64,000 nt of DNA, taken from contig NC_037674.1 in NCBI RefSeq assembly GCF_003255815.1, forward strand, positions 23,448,324 through 23,512,323, written 5' to 3'. The stretch comes from Theropithecus gelada. Taxonomy: Eukaryota; Chordata; Mammalia; Primates; Cercopithecidae. Made by a program: the position numbers and the translations under genes. This document shows, piece after piece, positions 1 to 13,159 of the stretch. Position 1 is the first letter of the stretch; each line of letters opens with the position of its first letter. The notes under the pieces are model-generated. The model saw nothing but the letters and a program-made list of their open reading frames with translations, did no database searches and was not told where the DNA came from.

Positions 1-2560
1 TTGGTTCAGTTAAATCTTCAGTTTAAAGGAATGAAAAGGAGAAAGGAAATGAAATTAAAATTCTCCAAAAAAGAAATGGAGCACAATTTTACCTTGTTCT
101 GAAGCACCTCAAACTTGGGTTTAAGATGTGATGGAAAAATATGGCAGATTGTATTGGCTGTGGGATATCTTAAGAATCAACTTCAGAGGCTTTCGTTTCA
201 ATAATTCATCAAAAATAGACATCTGGATAACCCCTTCTCCTTCTGCCTACCTATTATTTAAAACTATTCTACAAATATTCTATCCGGGAATAAACTCTTC
301 CTTCTTTAAGTGCCCGTAATGCCTTATAACTTGAGTCTAGCCCCTGTTAACTCCTGCCTTATTTTAAGTTTATTCGTGTGTTATAGTTGTTGTTGACTAT
401 GTTGCAGCTTTTGCACTGGGCCAGCAGAAACCTGAGGTCAGGTCTCCTGCCTTTATTTCTCATGCTCCATTTGGAATCCATGTTCATTTTCATGTTGTGT
501 CATCCTTGTGGCTCCAGCCTGCATTAACAGCCCCCTTTGCTGCATGAGCAACAACCATTAGAGACCCATACTTGTAGTGACTGAGACACAGTGACATTAT
601 ATCACAACCTCAGAAACCACGACATAAACCAAGAAATAATCAACTCCATAGTTTTTAATAGTGCCACTAGAAATGGACTGTCTGCTGCTAAGTACAGGGA
701 AACAGTTATAGCTGGAGCTGCTATAGAGGGGAGGGATGATGTTTGATAATGTGATATAGGAAATCTCGTGATACTACAGAAAGTGATGATCTATTCTTAG
801 CTTCAACCTGCATCTGACTTTTCCTACATAAAGGGGTAACAAACTCCATCAATAATCACAGCCCTTAAAATTTCAGCTTCTGGCCCTCAAATTACTAATC
901 CTCACAGATTAGGGCCACAGTCTATTCTTAGAGCCACAAAACTCAGCGATCTACATGACCATAGGCAACATGATGGAGGGATACTGAAAGGAAACCAAGT
1001 CTTCTAAAGAATATAACTGATGGACTCAGGGTCATTGACATCAGAGCCAGAAGCATTATTTTCTTTTTATCAACTTAAATCTGCCTAACCTCTCATGTTA
1101 TTCGGGCCTGGGGACACATGCCTTCTCAGACTTTATTCCAGTCTCTTTCTCTGCCAATATCCAGAAGATTTACAAAGAACCTGGAAAATAGGAACAGGTC
1201 CTCATTTCTATAACGGCTTCTTCTGGCGTCTTTAAGGCTTAGCATCTCAAGGTTTAATGTGATTCCTTGAAGTCAGACTACCCCAAAGCAGAAAGCCTAA
1301 CCCCATTTGCCAAGCTGCCCATCAGTCTTTGCCCCTCGAGGTGTCCTCCCAGGGCACTGCTGGAGAGCAGGGCCTGGGCTGGCCTTCAGACCCTACTGAG
1401 TGTCCCCTGTTCTCCAGGGTGCACCCTTTATCACTCTTCCTGCCCAATACCACCTGTCTGATTAGTTCAATACTTTATAAAGCACTGATGGACTTTGGCC
1501 CTCAGGCAGCTTCTCCTCTCTGTCCTACAAAAATTTCCAGAAAAAAGAAATATAAACAAATTTGTTTCCCATCTGCAACAAGGAAGAAGGAGGGAAAACA
1601 GAGACATACATACACCAATAAATATCTCAATCCTTTTTTCTTCCATAAACAAAGACTCCGTAATAAAAATATAGCAGGATACAGATATCCCAGGGCAGAT
1701 CAGACCTCTTCAGATAAAAAGCAATGTGAGACATGCAATCAAGAAACCAGTTTGGACCAGAACTAGTTCGATAAAAGGTGATCTCAAAGTTCTTGGTGAG
1801 GAAGCGAAAAGAGAAAAGGGCTGGATCTGCTGCATATCTTTCCTTTCCAAATTGAAGTTTATACATCAGAACAGTGGTGTTTCCATTCCTTCTCCATGAA
1901 ACATTACCATCTTCAAAAAACCAAGTTACAGAACCCTTCCTACATGTGTTAGAAACAGACACAAGCTTTGGGTGACACCCACTTGAACATCAGAGTCAAA
2001 ATAGCAGGCACAACCAGAAAAGCAACTCCTGCTGAGAGGACTCGCTTACCCCCAGATTATTTCCATCTGTGTGTGCAGAATGTGAAAATCGCACAGCTTT
2101 TGAAAGGGAATCCAGGTGTCCGGGTGAAACTTTTGCGCAGCAGAGATGATTTAAAAAGTAGCAGAGGCTTTGATCCAATTTATTATACCACTCAGTTACT
2201 AAGGAAATGGAAATTCTGGAAGTTGGCCAGTCATATTTAATCCAACGATGTGTACTTTCCAAAAAGTAGTAGAGATAAGCCGAGCTTATCTTCCCCATCA
2301 CAGAAACAGCCTACACAAGGAAGAAGTTTCCCAACCATAATATTTGGTTCCAAAACTTTACCTCTTCTCCCCCTAGTTGTTGGCCTTGAATGGAACAATA
2401 GAAGCATTGTAAATAGGTGTGGTGAAGAGGCAGCCAGCCAGTCTGCACACACAGAGAAAAGATACGTAGCTTTATTTTGCACCAGTAATCTAGTAAAACA
2501 CGTTTATTATTAAACAAAAAACCCTAAAAATTAAATAGATAAGCCAATAGTAGAAATTAA
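1..2560. other. Intergenic sequence, no gene recognised
   Basis: Only short ORFs without codon structure or recognisable domains occur here. The stretch around 1320-1460 is richer in G+C than its surroundings and could be an old LTR fragment, but I cannot place it in a family. I see no exon-like block with flanking splice sites. Confidence 0.6.
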
Positions 2561-2564
2561 GAAT

Positions 2565-3015
2565 TGCCTACTATCACCTGTTAATAACCACTATTAATAT
2601 CTTGGTATATATTTGTCCAGACTTTTTTCACGCAGACACATAAATAACATATATATACCTAATTTTTATAAGAACAGGGTCATTATACATAGTATTTTCT
2701 AACCTACTTTTTAATTTAGAAATATATTTCTATATAAACAAATAAACTTCTATTTAATTATTTTTATATCTACAGAGCACTCCACTATACCACGATTATT
2801 TTATTAGAAAATGTAGGTCATCTCTAGTTTTTCTGTGATTAATAATACTACAATGAATGAATATAATCTAAATGTATTTCTGGCTATTATCTCAGGACAA
2901 ATTCTTTCAAAAGGAATTTGAGGTCAAAGCTGTTCGGATTTCATAGGTTGTTTTGATGTGAATTTCCAAATCGCCCTTCAGAAGAGCTGTTCCAACTTGG
3001 ACTCCCTGTGCAGTG
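2565..3015 (-). repeat. Old L1 (L1M-type) 3' end, antisense
   Basis: The text follows the antisense of the L1M 3' region: a motif about testing replacement of a 3' end near 2690 (catagtattttctaaccta), then a block about aatactacaatgaatgaata near 2846, then the run to 3010. The same family is seen antisense at 23480-24620 and sense at 57240-57700. Heavily diverged. Confidence 0.55.
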
Positions 3016-3494
3016 TGAGCGTCCATGGCATTCCTCTTAATACTGTGCCACGAACTCTCACTGGCAGACCCAACTGTTTATGACTGTAAGAATCTGAGGC
3101 CCCTGCATTTCTATCATTCTGCACACAAGCACATCTTTGGAACAAAATGTTTATATATATACTTGTTCAACCAAAACAAAAATCCTCAGGAGATTCTCAT
3201 TCGGCAACAACCCCTAAATCACATTGTTTTTTAAAATCTAATTTAACCAAGTCAGCATCTCAGTCTCAGGGTTTTTTGTTGGCTAGATGTTCTCTAAGGT
3301 CCCTTCTTTTAGAAAAATCCATGGTTTCATTTCACAGACCTCATCTGGGCCAGCCTCCTCTCCAGCCATCCCTCCTCCATTTCCCTTTAAGACATCTTCA
3401 TGTTGCTGTGCTGTTTTCTGAATTAGTTAGGCCATTCCTGAATTCTGAGTCTTGGACACACTATCCCCACAATCTTAAACCATTAACTTTATTT
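3016..3494. other. Intergenic, nothing recognised
   Basis: AT-rich sequence with no repeat family or coding signal I can name. The ORFs in it lack similarity to known proteins. Confidence 0.5.
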
Positions 3495-3770
3495 CCTTTC
3501 CTGTCTGCTTATCCTTGAAGGTCCACCCCAATAGCACCTTCTCTGGGACACCTTTGTGGATTCCCCAGCATTCACTCTGTTTTTCCCACCTCACCCCATT
3601 TATGTCTCTTTTGAAATGCTTATAACACTGAATGCAATGATCTTGTTCACGTCCGTGTCTCCCATGAGACCATGTGCTCTCTGTATCTCCTGGCTTAAGA
3701 ATTCCATGATGCATATTAAAGATGCTTCATAAGTACTTGATAAATGTGCAAATGAGCAAGTGAATGAACA
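3495..3770 (+). repeat. L2 LINE 3' end
   Basis: The order of motifs matches the L2 3' end: a CT-rich block on delayed payment of CACCTTCTCTGGGACACCTT type at 3534-3553, then a closing part with 'gataaatgtgcaaatgagca' at 3739-3758, which is the degenerate L2 terminal repeat region. Diverged, as expected for L2. Confidence 0.6.
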
Positions 3771-4564
3771 GGTGACTCCATCTGTGATGTCTCCAAAAGT
3801 TAAGAGATTTACTCAAACCTACATCAACTTGAAGACTGTCATTTTGTACATCTAAGGGCCAGGGTTTCTTCTGGGCCTTATCCCAAATCCAGGCTCCTCT
3901 CAGTAGAATACTCTTCTCTCTTTTTTACGAACAAACACCTACTACCAGTTCTCATCACTGGACTGGGGAAGAAGGTGATTAAACCCAGTTCATACACACG
4001 GTGCCATGGAACCTGGTACTATCTACCATCCATATTTTGGATATCCATGGAGAGAGGGGAAGGTTACAGAAATTCTAGTCAAACAAGGGGGGCTGGAAAA
4101 TGTAAAGGAGACAGAGTCTTTGCACTCCTTTCTAGGAGCAACTACACATGGGAAGACAGGAGATTAAAGGGAGAAGTGTGTTTCCGCTTCTGTTAACCTT
4201 ATCATGTAGGACTCAGGCTGAGGACACAATGTGAATTACTGTTAAACAATGTGAGTATTTAGAAGTTCTTAACACTGCACCACACAGTTCCAAAAGACAC
4301 TCCCCTCCCACTATTTTTACCCAGCAAAACAGAGCCTCAGCTGTTTTTCACATTTGATCTAAGCAAATACGTGTTTATCTATTTGCTGTGAAGTGGCAAC
4401 CCAGCCACACTGCAGTGGCCATAACAAGACCACCACTGAACTTTCCTGAGCAGCAAGCCCTGACGTTGGTAGCTGAAATTCCAGGAGCTGGGGTCATGCA
4501 TTCAGATCTGCCCTCTAGGCTTGCGGTGGAATTAGCTCAGAACACCGAGGCTGTGAAGTACAGT

Positions 4565-4690
4565 AGCTGAAAGTGAAAGTTCTAAAGTTTGACATCCCTA
4601 GGTTTGAATTATAGCTCCACTGTTTTCTGTTTGTGTAACTCTTGGCAAGTTACTTAGCCTTTTTTGAGTTCACATTACCTCTTTTATAAG
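4565..4690 (+). repeat. MIR SINE
   Basis: Carries the MIR central core in order: 'ggtttgaattatagctcc', then 'gtaactcttggcaagttac', then 'ttagcctttttt'. This corresponds to the conserved MIR core. Diverged from consensus. Confidence 0.65.
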
Positions 4691-4699
4691 ATGTCTCAC

Positions 4700-4975
4700 T
4701 CTCTCTTACTGCGTGCAAGTCTCTTCTCAAATGTCACCTCCTCAGAGAGGCACTTCCAGACCACCCTGTCTAAAATGGTGCTTCCTGTCACTATCCATCA
4801 TCTCCTGTCTTGCTTAACACTCCTCTGGGTATTTATTACTACCAATATTCTGTAAGATTGTTTGTTTGCTTATTGTCCTCCATTGGTAGGAAATCATCAA
4901 GAAAACAAGCAATTTGTCTCACCCATTCTAGAAGAGTGGCCAACACATAAATAATAGCAATTCAATGAGTGAATG
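4700..4975 (+). repeat. L2 LINE 3' end
   Basis: Matches the L2 3' end in order: 'caaatgtcacctcctcagag' at 4729-4748, 'gaccaccctgtctaaaatgg', a middle with 'gtttgcttattgtcctccat', and the terminal 'aattcaatgagtgaatg' block. It follows a MIR directly. Confidence 0.75.
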
Positions 4976-6900
4976 GGAATAGCTATTGCATCTATTATTT
5001 GATTACTATGAGGATGGAATAAATAATGCACAAAATGTTTAGCATGTTTCTTAGCATATTAGAAGCCCACAATGTCAGATAGCTAGTAGTTCTAATAATA
5101 CTTATAAATATTCTAGTATCAGAATTATTTTTTAAAAATCTAATTGTGAAAATACGAGTTCATCCATTACCAGAGTTATTTTGTAAAATTCTAATAGTGA
5201 AAATATGACTTGATATGGTCTTATTTTATATAGTCTTTAATAAATAACCCAGCTTCTCACAAGAAGGAATTTGAGGCAGCTTCTGAAAATACATAAAGCG
5301 ACCTGTACCAACATAATTTAAACCATTCTAGAAGATTTTAACGGTCGTTGATAAAATTTTAATACATTTTGTTTGCTTATTCATACATCTCATGGCAAAT
5401 TCAATTAACAGTCTTTTTCTCCTCATATACAATACTACATGAGTTAAGTGATCAAAACTTGGAGAAAGAAGTGTGCCGTCGTCCCTGACCAAATTACAAG
5501 CAACGATGTGGTCTCCACGCTACTGGTGGGAGAGCCATTGCTGAGCTGTACCCATGTATCTTTCTCTGTCCTTGCAGGCTTTGCATTTGTATTTGCTGAA
5601 AACAACTCTTGTAAGATATAGTAGGTGTTCTCAACCAGGGTTCTGGAATAACTGTTCCTATCATGACAGCACTTAATGGGCTTATTCAAGGTATTTAATG
5701 ACTCTCAAATGTCATGTATGGTAGAGCTCACAGCTGTAATATGTTTCTTCTGTTTTTTCCTTTTATTTCATTTCCACCATGTAGATTTTGTGTCCGATAT
5801 TCCTGTGTGGTTAGTCCTACAGAATTTCACTTGTCTTCCCATTTCTATGAATCATTCTCTGTCTGCAGTGGCTTCTTTCCATATTTGCATTTTAATCCCT
5901 GCTTTGTCACTGCATTTGCATTTTTAGAAGGTTTCCCAAGTCTTTAACTCGTAATTTAGTTATGTTTACATTTCTTAAATTATTTGGCTAAGCAAATACA
6001 TGTTCAAAAAAATTAATGAAGTTTCTTGATTAAATTAATAAGGCTCAGATAGGTTGCCTTTAATTGATAAATGCTCAGAAATACTTTACTTCTTGTAAGC
6101 AATTTTGTGCCTCATGTTTAGTCTAAAATAGGTGACATGTTTAACATTATATGTTGTAGAAATTCTAAACTTAGCTGAAAAAGATTAGCTTAATAAATCC
6201 TCAGAAACATATATTATTTATAAATGGTCATAATCTGAATTTTACTATCATGATTTATAAAACAATAAGCTTGCATTTCACATGATCACCAGAAGCTTGC
6301 ACTAGAAGCTTGCACCAGCTGACATGATCAAGAGAAAATCTCACCCAGCTGAATTTCAGAGAAACATACTTTAGCATTAAATTCTGGGGAAAGATACTAG
6401 AATGAAAAAGGAAACATGAGAAGAAATGACCAAGATGAGGAAGCCAGGACAATCAGATAAAGCAACGGGTAGAATTATTCCTAAGAAATAGATATCCTAT
6501 TTGTCTACATATTTGCTAAGGTTGAGCTGGGGCCATAAATCTGGCTCTTCCGGTCAAAGCAAAGAGGAAAACATATTTACTTATGAGAGTTACAAAAAAG
6601 TATCAGTTCACTTAGGAGAGTCACAGGTCTCCCTAGCAATGAAACCCTAGAAAAATTTCCCTTGTGGGTCCTAATGAAGGGAATATTGTGTAAGGGAGTG
6701 AACTACTTCCTCAGCTACCTCCTATATTAAATACCAAGGAGACACAAACAGGAGAGCTTCTTACAGCATCCACAGCAGCAGTAAACGTTACTACCCACAA
6801 GGCAGCTCACAAAAAGTGGTCCATACGGAGTCAAGACAATGGAGTCCCAGAGTGCAGCTCTCAATTCAGGAATAACTTGTAAAATTTTAAAAAGAATGGA
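4976..6900. other. Intergenic, nothing recognised
   Basis: AT-rich sequence without a clear repeat or coding signal. A short tandem duplication of the type 'agaagcttgcac' is seen at about 6291-6318. The ORFs at 5444-5947 do not resemble any family I know. Confidence 0.5.
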
Positions 6901-6907
6901 GCTCCTT

Positions 6908-7060
6908 GTTCATTCAGTAAATATTTATTGAGTATTTGTGTGAGTCAGGTACTGTGCTGGGCATTAGGGAGGGAGCAGTGACAAGATAAATGTAGTTTCT
7001 TCCTGCAGAGAATAACAGGCTTGTTGGAAAGATGAGCCAACAACCACAAAATATTGAGAT
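6908..7060 (-). repeat. L2 LINE 3' end, antisense
   Basis: Begins with the antisense L2 terminus ('cattcagtaaatatttattg' at 6911-6930), followed by 'gtactgtgctgggcattagg' and a degraded remainder, which is the normal antisense order. Confidence 0.7.
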
Positions 7061-7139
7061 GTGTGCACAATGAGAGGACCTCTAAACCCCGGGCTTGCAG
7101 GTCCTTGAATGTCTCATGCCCAGTTGCTTTTCCCTTCAC

Positions 7140-8130
7140 TTCATTGTAGTCAATCTGTTCTTGCTATCACAAACTACCCTGTTAGTACTGCAATCAGCAC
7201 CACCTCTGGAAGCTGTTTCAGAAAACCCCATCTCTGACCCATACCTCCTCTCCTAGCTCCAGCTCCCTGACATAGTCGTCAGCCTCACCGGTATCCCCAA
7301 ACCAACAACCACTTGCTCATTATCTAGCCACCAGCTCCTGCTTTTATTTTCCTTCTTACTTATTTAGATCACAGGGCTTATCATCCCAATCACCTCCTTG
7401 AAAACGTCCTCTCCTCCTTGACTCCTCTCTCTTCTGTCACATCTGCCTGGAATAAAACCAAGCCTGACTGAGTCCAGTTTATCCACACCTGCATTTGAAA
7501 AACTGAATATTACTGGGGGGAAACACAAACACGATCCTGCTGATCAGATGCACTTTAAACCCACAGTGGAAATCTGAACAAAACACTCAACACTTCCTTT
7601 ACGTTTCCCTAGTTAATTAGCCTCTCCAGCCTCGAAATGATTATCTTATATCTTCTGTAGTCTCTCTCCTCAAACCTCCTTCAAATATAAATTAAATATT
7701 TTTAAATGTTTTTTATGATTAGAAAAATAGAAACCATCAGATAAGTATGTATGCATCTTCCTCCCCACCAAATCCATAAGTCTCCTTTATCTATATCTCT
7801 CTTCCTGCCCCTGTTTCAGTGGGAAAAGCAGAGTTCATCCAAAAAATGCCACTTCCCCTTGAGGCTCTGGAACCCTGAGCCCCAGCACCTCAAGGATTTC
7901 CTCTCTCTTTGCTGCATTTTCAATCTCTTTCTTGTTATGAATCATTCCCATCAATGCATAAACATACTGTAAGGTTTAACATGGTAAAAATAAACACAAA
8001 CAAACAAAAACCAACTCCCTCACTCAATATTCCCCCTCCAGCTGCTATTCAATTTTTCTTTCACATACAGTTAAAAAAAAAAAATTAATTAATTTCCACT
8101 TCTAAGAGTTTACTCCAATTTCACATCTAC
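7140..8130. other. Intergenic, probably old LINE debris
   Basis: C+T-rich text with isolated LINE-like phrases but no clear boundary. An A-rich run with 'aattaattaa' sits near 8070-8095. No gene is visible. Confidence 0.35.
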
Positions 8131-8400
8131 CCACAGGACTCCACTGAAACTTCTCTGAAAGACACCCATGATCTCCGTGCTGGCAAATGTTAGGGGATGT
8201 TTCATATTTCATCTTAACCCCTAACTGCTCCATCCTTTAAAGCCACCCACCTTCTACTCTGGAAATACCACGTTCCTCTGGTTTTCCTTCTACCTCAGTG
8301 ACCCCATTTCTGAAATTCATTTACCAGCTCCTCCTTGCCTGCCTGGCTGCACCTCTGATCTCTGGACCCCTATATTCAACCGCCCACTTGACACACAGAT
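8130..8400 (+). repeat. CR1/L2-clade LINE fragment (reverse transcriptase region)
   Basis: Text such as 'gacacccatgatctccgtgc' (8161-8180) and 'ctctggttttccttctacct' (8276-8295) resembles the part of CR1/L2-clade LINEs that encodes the reverse transcriptase. No open frame remains. Confidence 0.45.
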
Positions 8401-8409
8401 GTCTGAAGG

Positions 8410-8650
8410 ACAATGGGCTGTAGGGTGGCAAGAGAGACGACAAGGGACAAGTTAGGAGGCTATTGCAGAACTCTGAGCAACAGATGATGGTGGTGATGGA
8501 TATGGAGAGGAGTGAGTTAACTCAAGAGAAGTTCAGGAAGCAGAGTTATCAGCACTCAGTGATTGATGGATGCTGTGAGGGAAGGGAGAAGGAGGAGTCA
8601 AGGGTGACAACCTAGGTGGCATCATTCACTGAGATTGGAAACGGGGAAGA
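8410..8650 (-). repeat. L2 LINE, antisense
   Basis: Contains 'ttaggaggctattgcagaac' (8452-8471), then 'agatgatggtggtgatgga' and 'ggaggagtcaagggtgacaa', in the order typical of antisense L2. Confidence 0.6.
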
Positions 8651-8769
8651 AAAACGGGCCACATATAATACATCCTTTAGAAATGTTCCAGAAACCTAGT
8701 TTCTCCCAACTGAACTTTTAAGAGGTTTTATTCCCCTGCAAACAAAACAAAAAAACTGATATGTAGATA

Positions 8770-8905
8770 CTGCCCATCAAGGTCCACACACACTCCTTGT
8801 CTTCCACCGGTACAGGGACCATGTTTCTTTGCTCAGCACTCTGTCTCCAGCGCTAGCACTGCATCTGGTATACAGCAGGTGCTCTATGAATAGTTACTCA
8901 GTAAC
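8770..8905 (+). repeat. L2 LINE 3' end
   Basis: Ends with the L2 terminal module: 'tgctcagcactctgtctcca' at 8830-8849, then 'atacagcaggtgctctatga' at 8870-8889. A second L2 piece in opposite orientation lies about 120 bp upstream. Confidence 0.6.
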
Positions 8906-8954
8906 TGAAAACCTAGTTAGCAACCCCTTATGAACAGTTAGGGACTGCACCAGA

Positions 8955-9115
8955 ATGGGTGCCTCTTACTTAACTTCCCTGTGCCTCTCCTTCCTCATAT
9001 ATAAAATGAGAATATTAGTGACGACTTTCTCCTAAAGTTATTATGGGAATTAAATATCATAATAAATGTAAATGCTTAGAGCAGTGCACGCTCAAAAGAG
9101 CTATTTTGATTAACA
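8955..9115 (+). repeat. MIR SINE
   Basis: Shows the 3' half of MIR in order: 'tcctcatatataaaatgaga', 'ttattatgggaattaaatat', and 'aaatgcttagagcagtgcac'. Diverged. Confidence 0.7.
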
Positions 9116-9309
9116 ATATACATACATTTTTAGGAAACTTCTACTCTGCCATGCAGAAGAGCCAAATGACTTTCATGATTTTTTTTTTAACAGAAAACTG
9201 TGGGTCTTCAGGAGAGTAAGACTTGAGACTTTGCTGAAACTTGTGAGCTCTGCTGGGTGCAAAGACCTGGTCTCTCTATGAAGTTCAGTGTCTGAGAGAT
9301 GCTACTGCC

Positions 9310-9582
9310 ATGGCAGCCCCCGTTCGTGTTTCTCTTGGTGACCTATCCTCTGCAGAGGAAGCCAAGTCTGCTAAAGGGGTGGGTGCTGTCCGGACACTCA
9401 ACGTTGCAGTTAAACCACATCCCTTAAGAAGGAAACCTAAGGTGGCTACTCATTTGAGGTTCTCCAGTGGCCACACCAATGATATGAGTGTGATTCCACA
9501 TGCAGGACAATTTAATGGCTGTGCAGTCATGCTCAAAAGGGAAGCGCAGAAGGCGCAGAAGGACAGCCTGCCCTTGAAATGA
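9310..9582 (+). other. Unrecognised 90-codon ORF, possible retrocopy fragment
   Basis: An ATG in good initiation context (gccatgg) opens a 90-residue frame that begins MAAPVRVSLGDLSSAEEAKS and ends in a Lys/Gln-rich segment. Reading on after the stop in a shifted frame gives another basic stretch to about 9710. Local CpG and G+C content look more coding-like than the flanks. There is no intron signal, no clear poly-A tail and no target duplication, and I do not recognise the family. It could be a decayed processed copy, a lineage-specific gene or chance. I do not assign a function. Confidence 0.25.
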
Positions 9583-9659
9583 AACCTCTCGTTCCCTTTG
9601 GATCCAGAAGGAAAATCTCATTGGAAAGATCCTCCTGAGCCACAAAAATAAGCACATGC

Positions 9660-12600
9660 CTCAAAAGGAGGGCAGAAAGCCCAGGACACGAGGCGGGGGT
9701 CGCTGAGATAGAAAGATTATAGCTAGAAAACAGCCAATCCCACCATCATAGCTGCTACCTCATCCCTTCCACACTTCCCAGCCCCCATACTACGCAGAAC
9801 AGCAGGCTCTGCTGAGGGAGACTAAGAGGCGGCCGGTCCAGTGCTCAGTACGCTGCCGCAGTGCTCTGCCATCAACCAGCATTTGCCTGGTGCTCTGGAG
9901 TTTACAAAACTCTTTCATAGAGATACAATGGAGATAATGTTTTCAAAATGCCTTCCAACTTTTTTTTTTCATTTCCTTTTGCCCTACGGCTACCCACGCA
10001 TTGAATCAATGGTATTCATTGCTTCAAGTAAAGGCCAAAGGCAGCCTAGAACAAAGGAGTCATTCCTGAACTTCAAGTGTCAAACGGAATTTTTTTCCGT
10101 CTATCCATAGAGGACAACAGTTTTGAAAGCCAAGATTTGTTGAAGGAAAAAAAAAAGCATTTTCTAAAATCTAAAACTCACTGTTTACATATCAAGAGTA
10201 AAGTTTGGAAGTCTGAGCATAGAACTGTACCAGGCTACTGGGCAGGCTGAGCCTATCAGGGAGATGAAATCACTGAGATAGAGATCTTCAAAGGCTGTCA
10301 CTGAGATGGAGTTGGGAGTATAAGATATTTATTGGACTCAGCAACTGTGAGAGGGAGCAGGATCGGGAAGTGGGAGAAGTCAAACTTCAAAGTTAAGTCC
10401 AACAAAGCCTCAGCTAAACCAGAGGGCAGCTCCGAAATGAGTATTAGCCACTAGAGCCATGTGTCAGGCTGAAATGGCCAGGCTTTGATGTCCTTGCCTT
10501 ACCTGGACATGAGCTGCCCTGTGAACCTCTTGCCCTCAGGTGAGGTGGCTCCCTGCTGCTGAGGAGTGCGTGAAGGGCTGTGAGCTGGCAGCAGCTGGGG
10601 TGACATTCCTTCCTGAAGGGGGATCTGGGAGGCTCATGTCCATATAGACCACAGTGACCTAATAGTTTCAGAAAGAACTGGAAAACGAGGGAGAGAAAGG
10701 CAAAGGGGGAGATTTGTATATCCTCACGTTCTAGAAAAAAGTAATATAGTTATAATTCCTTGGGCATATCTAAAACAGTAGCCCAGCAGGCCAGAACACA
10801 AGGACCCTTTTCACAAAGACTTCTGCAGGTCATGCACTCAACAGACAGACTTGCTAGGAATGGCCATGGTCCCAGTCCCAGGAACAGTCTTGGACTGCAT
10901 GGGCATGATGTACTAAGCCACTCAGATTACAATGGCCAGTCTTTGTGGTCAATTCTGCTCCTTGTTCTCTAGCCCCATACCAGCACCCCCATCCTCTGCA
11001 ACAACAGCTGCAACAACAACAGAGATATGACAACCTCCCTCTCTGATTGCTAAGGAAGGACTTCAAAGCACATTGAGTAATTTGCATGTCTTATCCCAGG
11101 ACAGAGAGAATTATAATAAAGCATTCCTTGGCTTTTTCTCTTCGGGACCAGAGTCTTGTATATTCAGTTCTTTGGCTTTTGAGTTCCAAACCTATAGGAG
11201 AACCTCTAAGCCCAGCAAATTTTGAAGCATCCCTGATGAATTCCTTCATCCTGATTATTTATAGTAAAGGAGGCATTAATCTCCCCACACAGGGATGGCA
11301 GCCTTCACATAGCAGACTAAGGAAAAATGATGGTGCTAACTCAGACCCTGAGGGGTTTATTATATTAAAGTGAAGGAAATAAATCTCCAAACTCTATTGT
11401 ATTTGAGTCAGGGCCCCTCCACTTCTTGTTCTCACTGGCCACCCCCTCTGATGAAACAGAGCTAGAGGAGAAAATGACACAGCCAAGCAAGAGGCAGGCC
11501 TTTTTCCGGACCACTCCTTAAACCACCACATACTAAAACACTCAGGGAAGGCTTTTATTCAAACTCTGAGAACAAAGGCAGAGTAAGGCAAGCACAAACG
11601 AAGTAAGAGCAACAAGCACCCAAGAGCAAAGGCTGAACATCCAATTCCATTCTGTGTAAATATAGCTAATGAAAATGTCTTATCTGTTAATTTTTTCCCC
11701 AGCCGATGGCCTGCCCAATGTATTCCATTTCATTGAGAGTTAAGGACTCTGCCAAGTTCTACTAACATAAAATGTGCTCTCATACAGTTATAGGACAGAG
11801 GGAAAAGGGGTTTATATTTTTGTCTTTTATCACACAGCCTAAAAAGCATATGGTATTATCCACATTGACTGTTTCAGAAAGAATGGGGAGGAAGAATTTA
11901 ACCCAGATTTGGCAAGCTCTATAATTATTTCCACTCTAAAATATTGTTTATTTTAAATAATATTTGATCTGCAAAACTTGACTACTGCCAACATAATTTA
12001 AACTCCCCCTTAGTATTTAGAGGACTAGAATATGCCTTCCAGTGAAGGAAATAAAAAGCACAACTTTGAGAAGACAGTGAAGGCCTCCTAGGAACTAAAA
12101 ACGTTTTAGACAATTTTCACGGCATTGGAGCCATACAGCAGTTAAATTAGACCAAATCTGAACTGGGTCGAAAATTATGAATGTTCACTCCTGCACTAAA
12201 CCAGTGCTCAACCCCAGTTTTAGTGCCTAACTTGAGTCTGGGAAAGGACAAGGGTCTGGGGAATTTGGCAGGTGCCTTGTGAATGTGTGAACCATCGAGT
12301 GAAATGCCATTCAACACTCAGTCATGGATGTGACTCCAGTTAGAAACTCATGTGATGGTTAGAGACAAAAAAAAAAAAAAAAATGAGACTCAGTAGATGA
12401 GCTGAAAGTTCTTAGTCAAGCTGATGCCCACACTGGTGTCCTGCTCCAGGATCCTGAGGGAAAGCCGCCCGTGGGACAGCAGCAACTGAGGCAATGAAGG
12501 CTCCACATAACAATGCATTTACATTCAAAATCCACTCTGCATTTTGTTCTTAGCAATCACTCACTCACCTTGCTAAGGGTTACCCATGAGATCTGACTCT

Positions 12601-13130
12601 GCAATGTTTAGATTGCAAAAGGTAACTGCAAAACGTGAATGTTTTTTTCTGCATGTGTATTATGTATTCCAGTAAAAAATTAAAAAATAAACAAGTAATA
12701 TTGACAAGCTGGAGTCAGAGTACGGGATAGCTCAAGCCATCTGCTTCCTTTCCCTGCCTTAGTCTTTGTAGTGATCAGGGACGCCTATGGAAGCCTTCAC
12801 ACCGAGGGATGGGGGAGCAGACAATGAAGCGCAAGGGGTGGTCAACGCTGCGAACTCCTCACTCAGCCGCAGAGAGTCAGGATGCCTTTTCCAAGGACAG
12901 ATTTCACGGGCCTCCTAACACTGCATTGGCCTGTGTTCCCTTCAAGGGAAGTGGGGAAAGCCCAACCTGTGTGGAAGCATCAGCAGGTGGAGCTGAAGAG
13001 CTAATGGAGCTGCTGAGTAAGGGGACAGCTCAGACAAGTGCTTCGAGAGAGAACCGGGCAGATGGCCTTTTGGATGAGACAGAAAGGCAAATGTACGAAA
13101 AACCCTGTGGAGTCCTAATAAGGTAAGCAA
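9660..13130. other. Intergenic, mostly unique sequence
   Basis: No repeat family is clear over most of this stretch. Notable only for a CAACAACAG-type patch near 11001-11025 and an A17-18 run at about 12367-12383. An ORF of 105 codons at 12809-13126 has no recognisable domain. Confidence 0.45.
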
Positions 13131-13159
13131 GCAACAATAAGGAAGGGGCTCCAGGTCGG

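Noticed and set aside
1329..1962. ORFs of 145 and 111 codons on opposite strands
   Set aside because: They overlap each other, have no recognisable family and no conserved start or splice signal.
12809..13126. 105-codon ORF in the intergenic region
   Set aside because: No domain, no splice or promoter support, and no coding-like composition.
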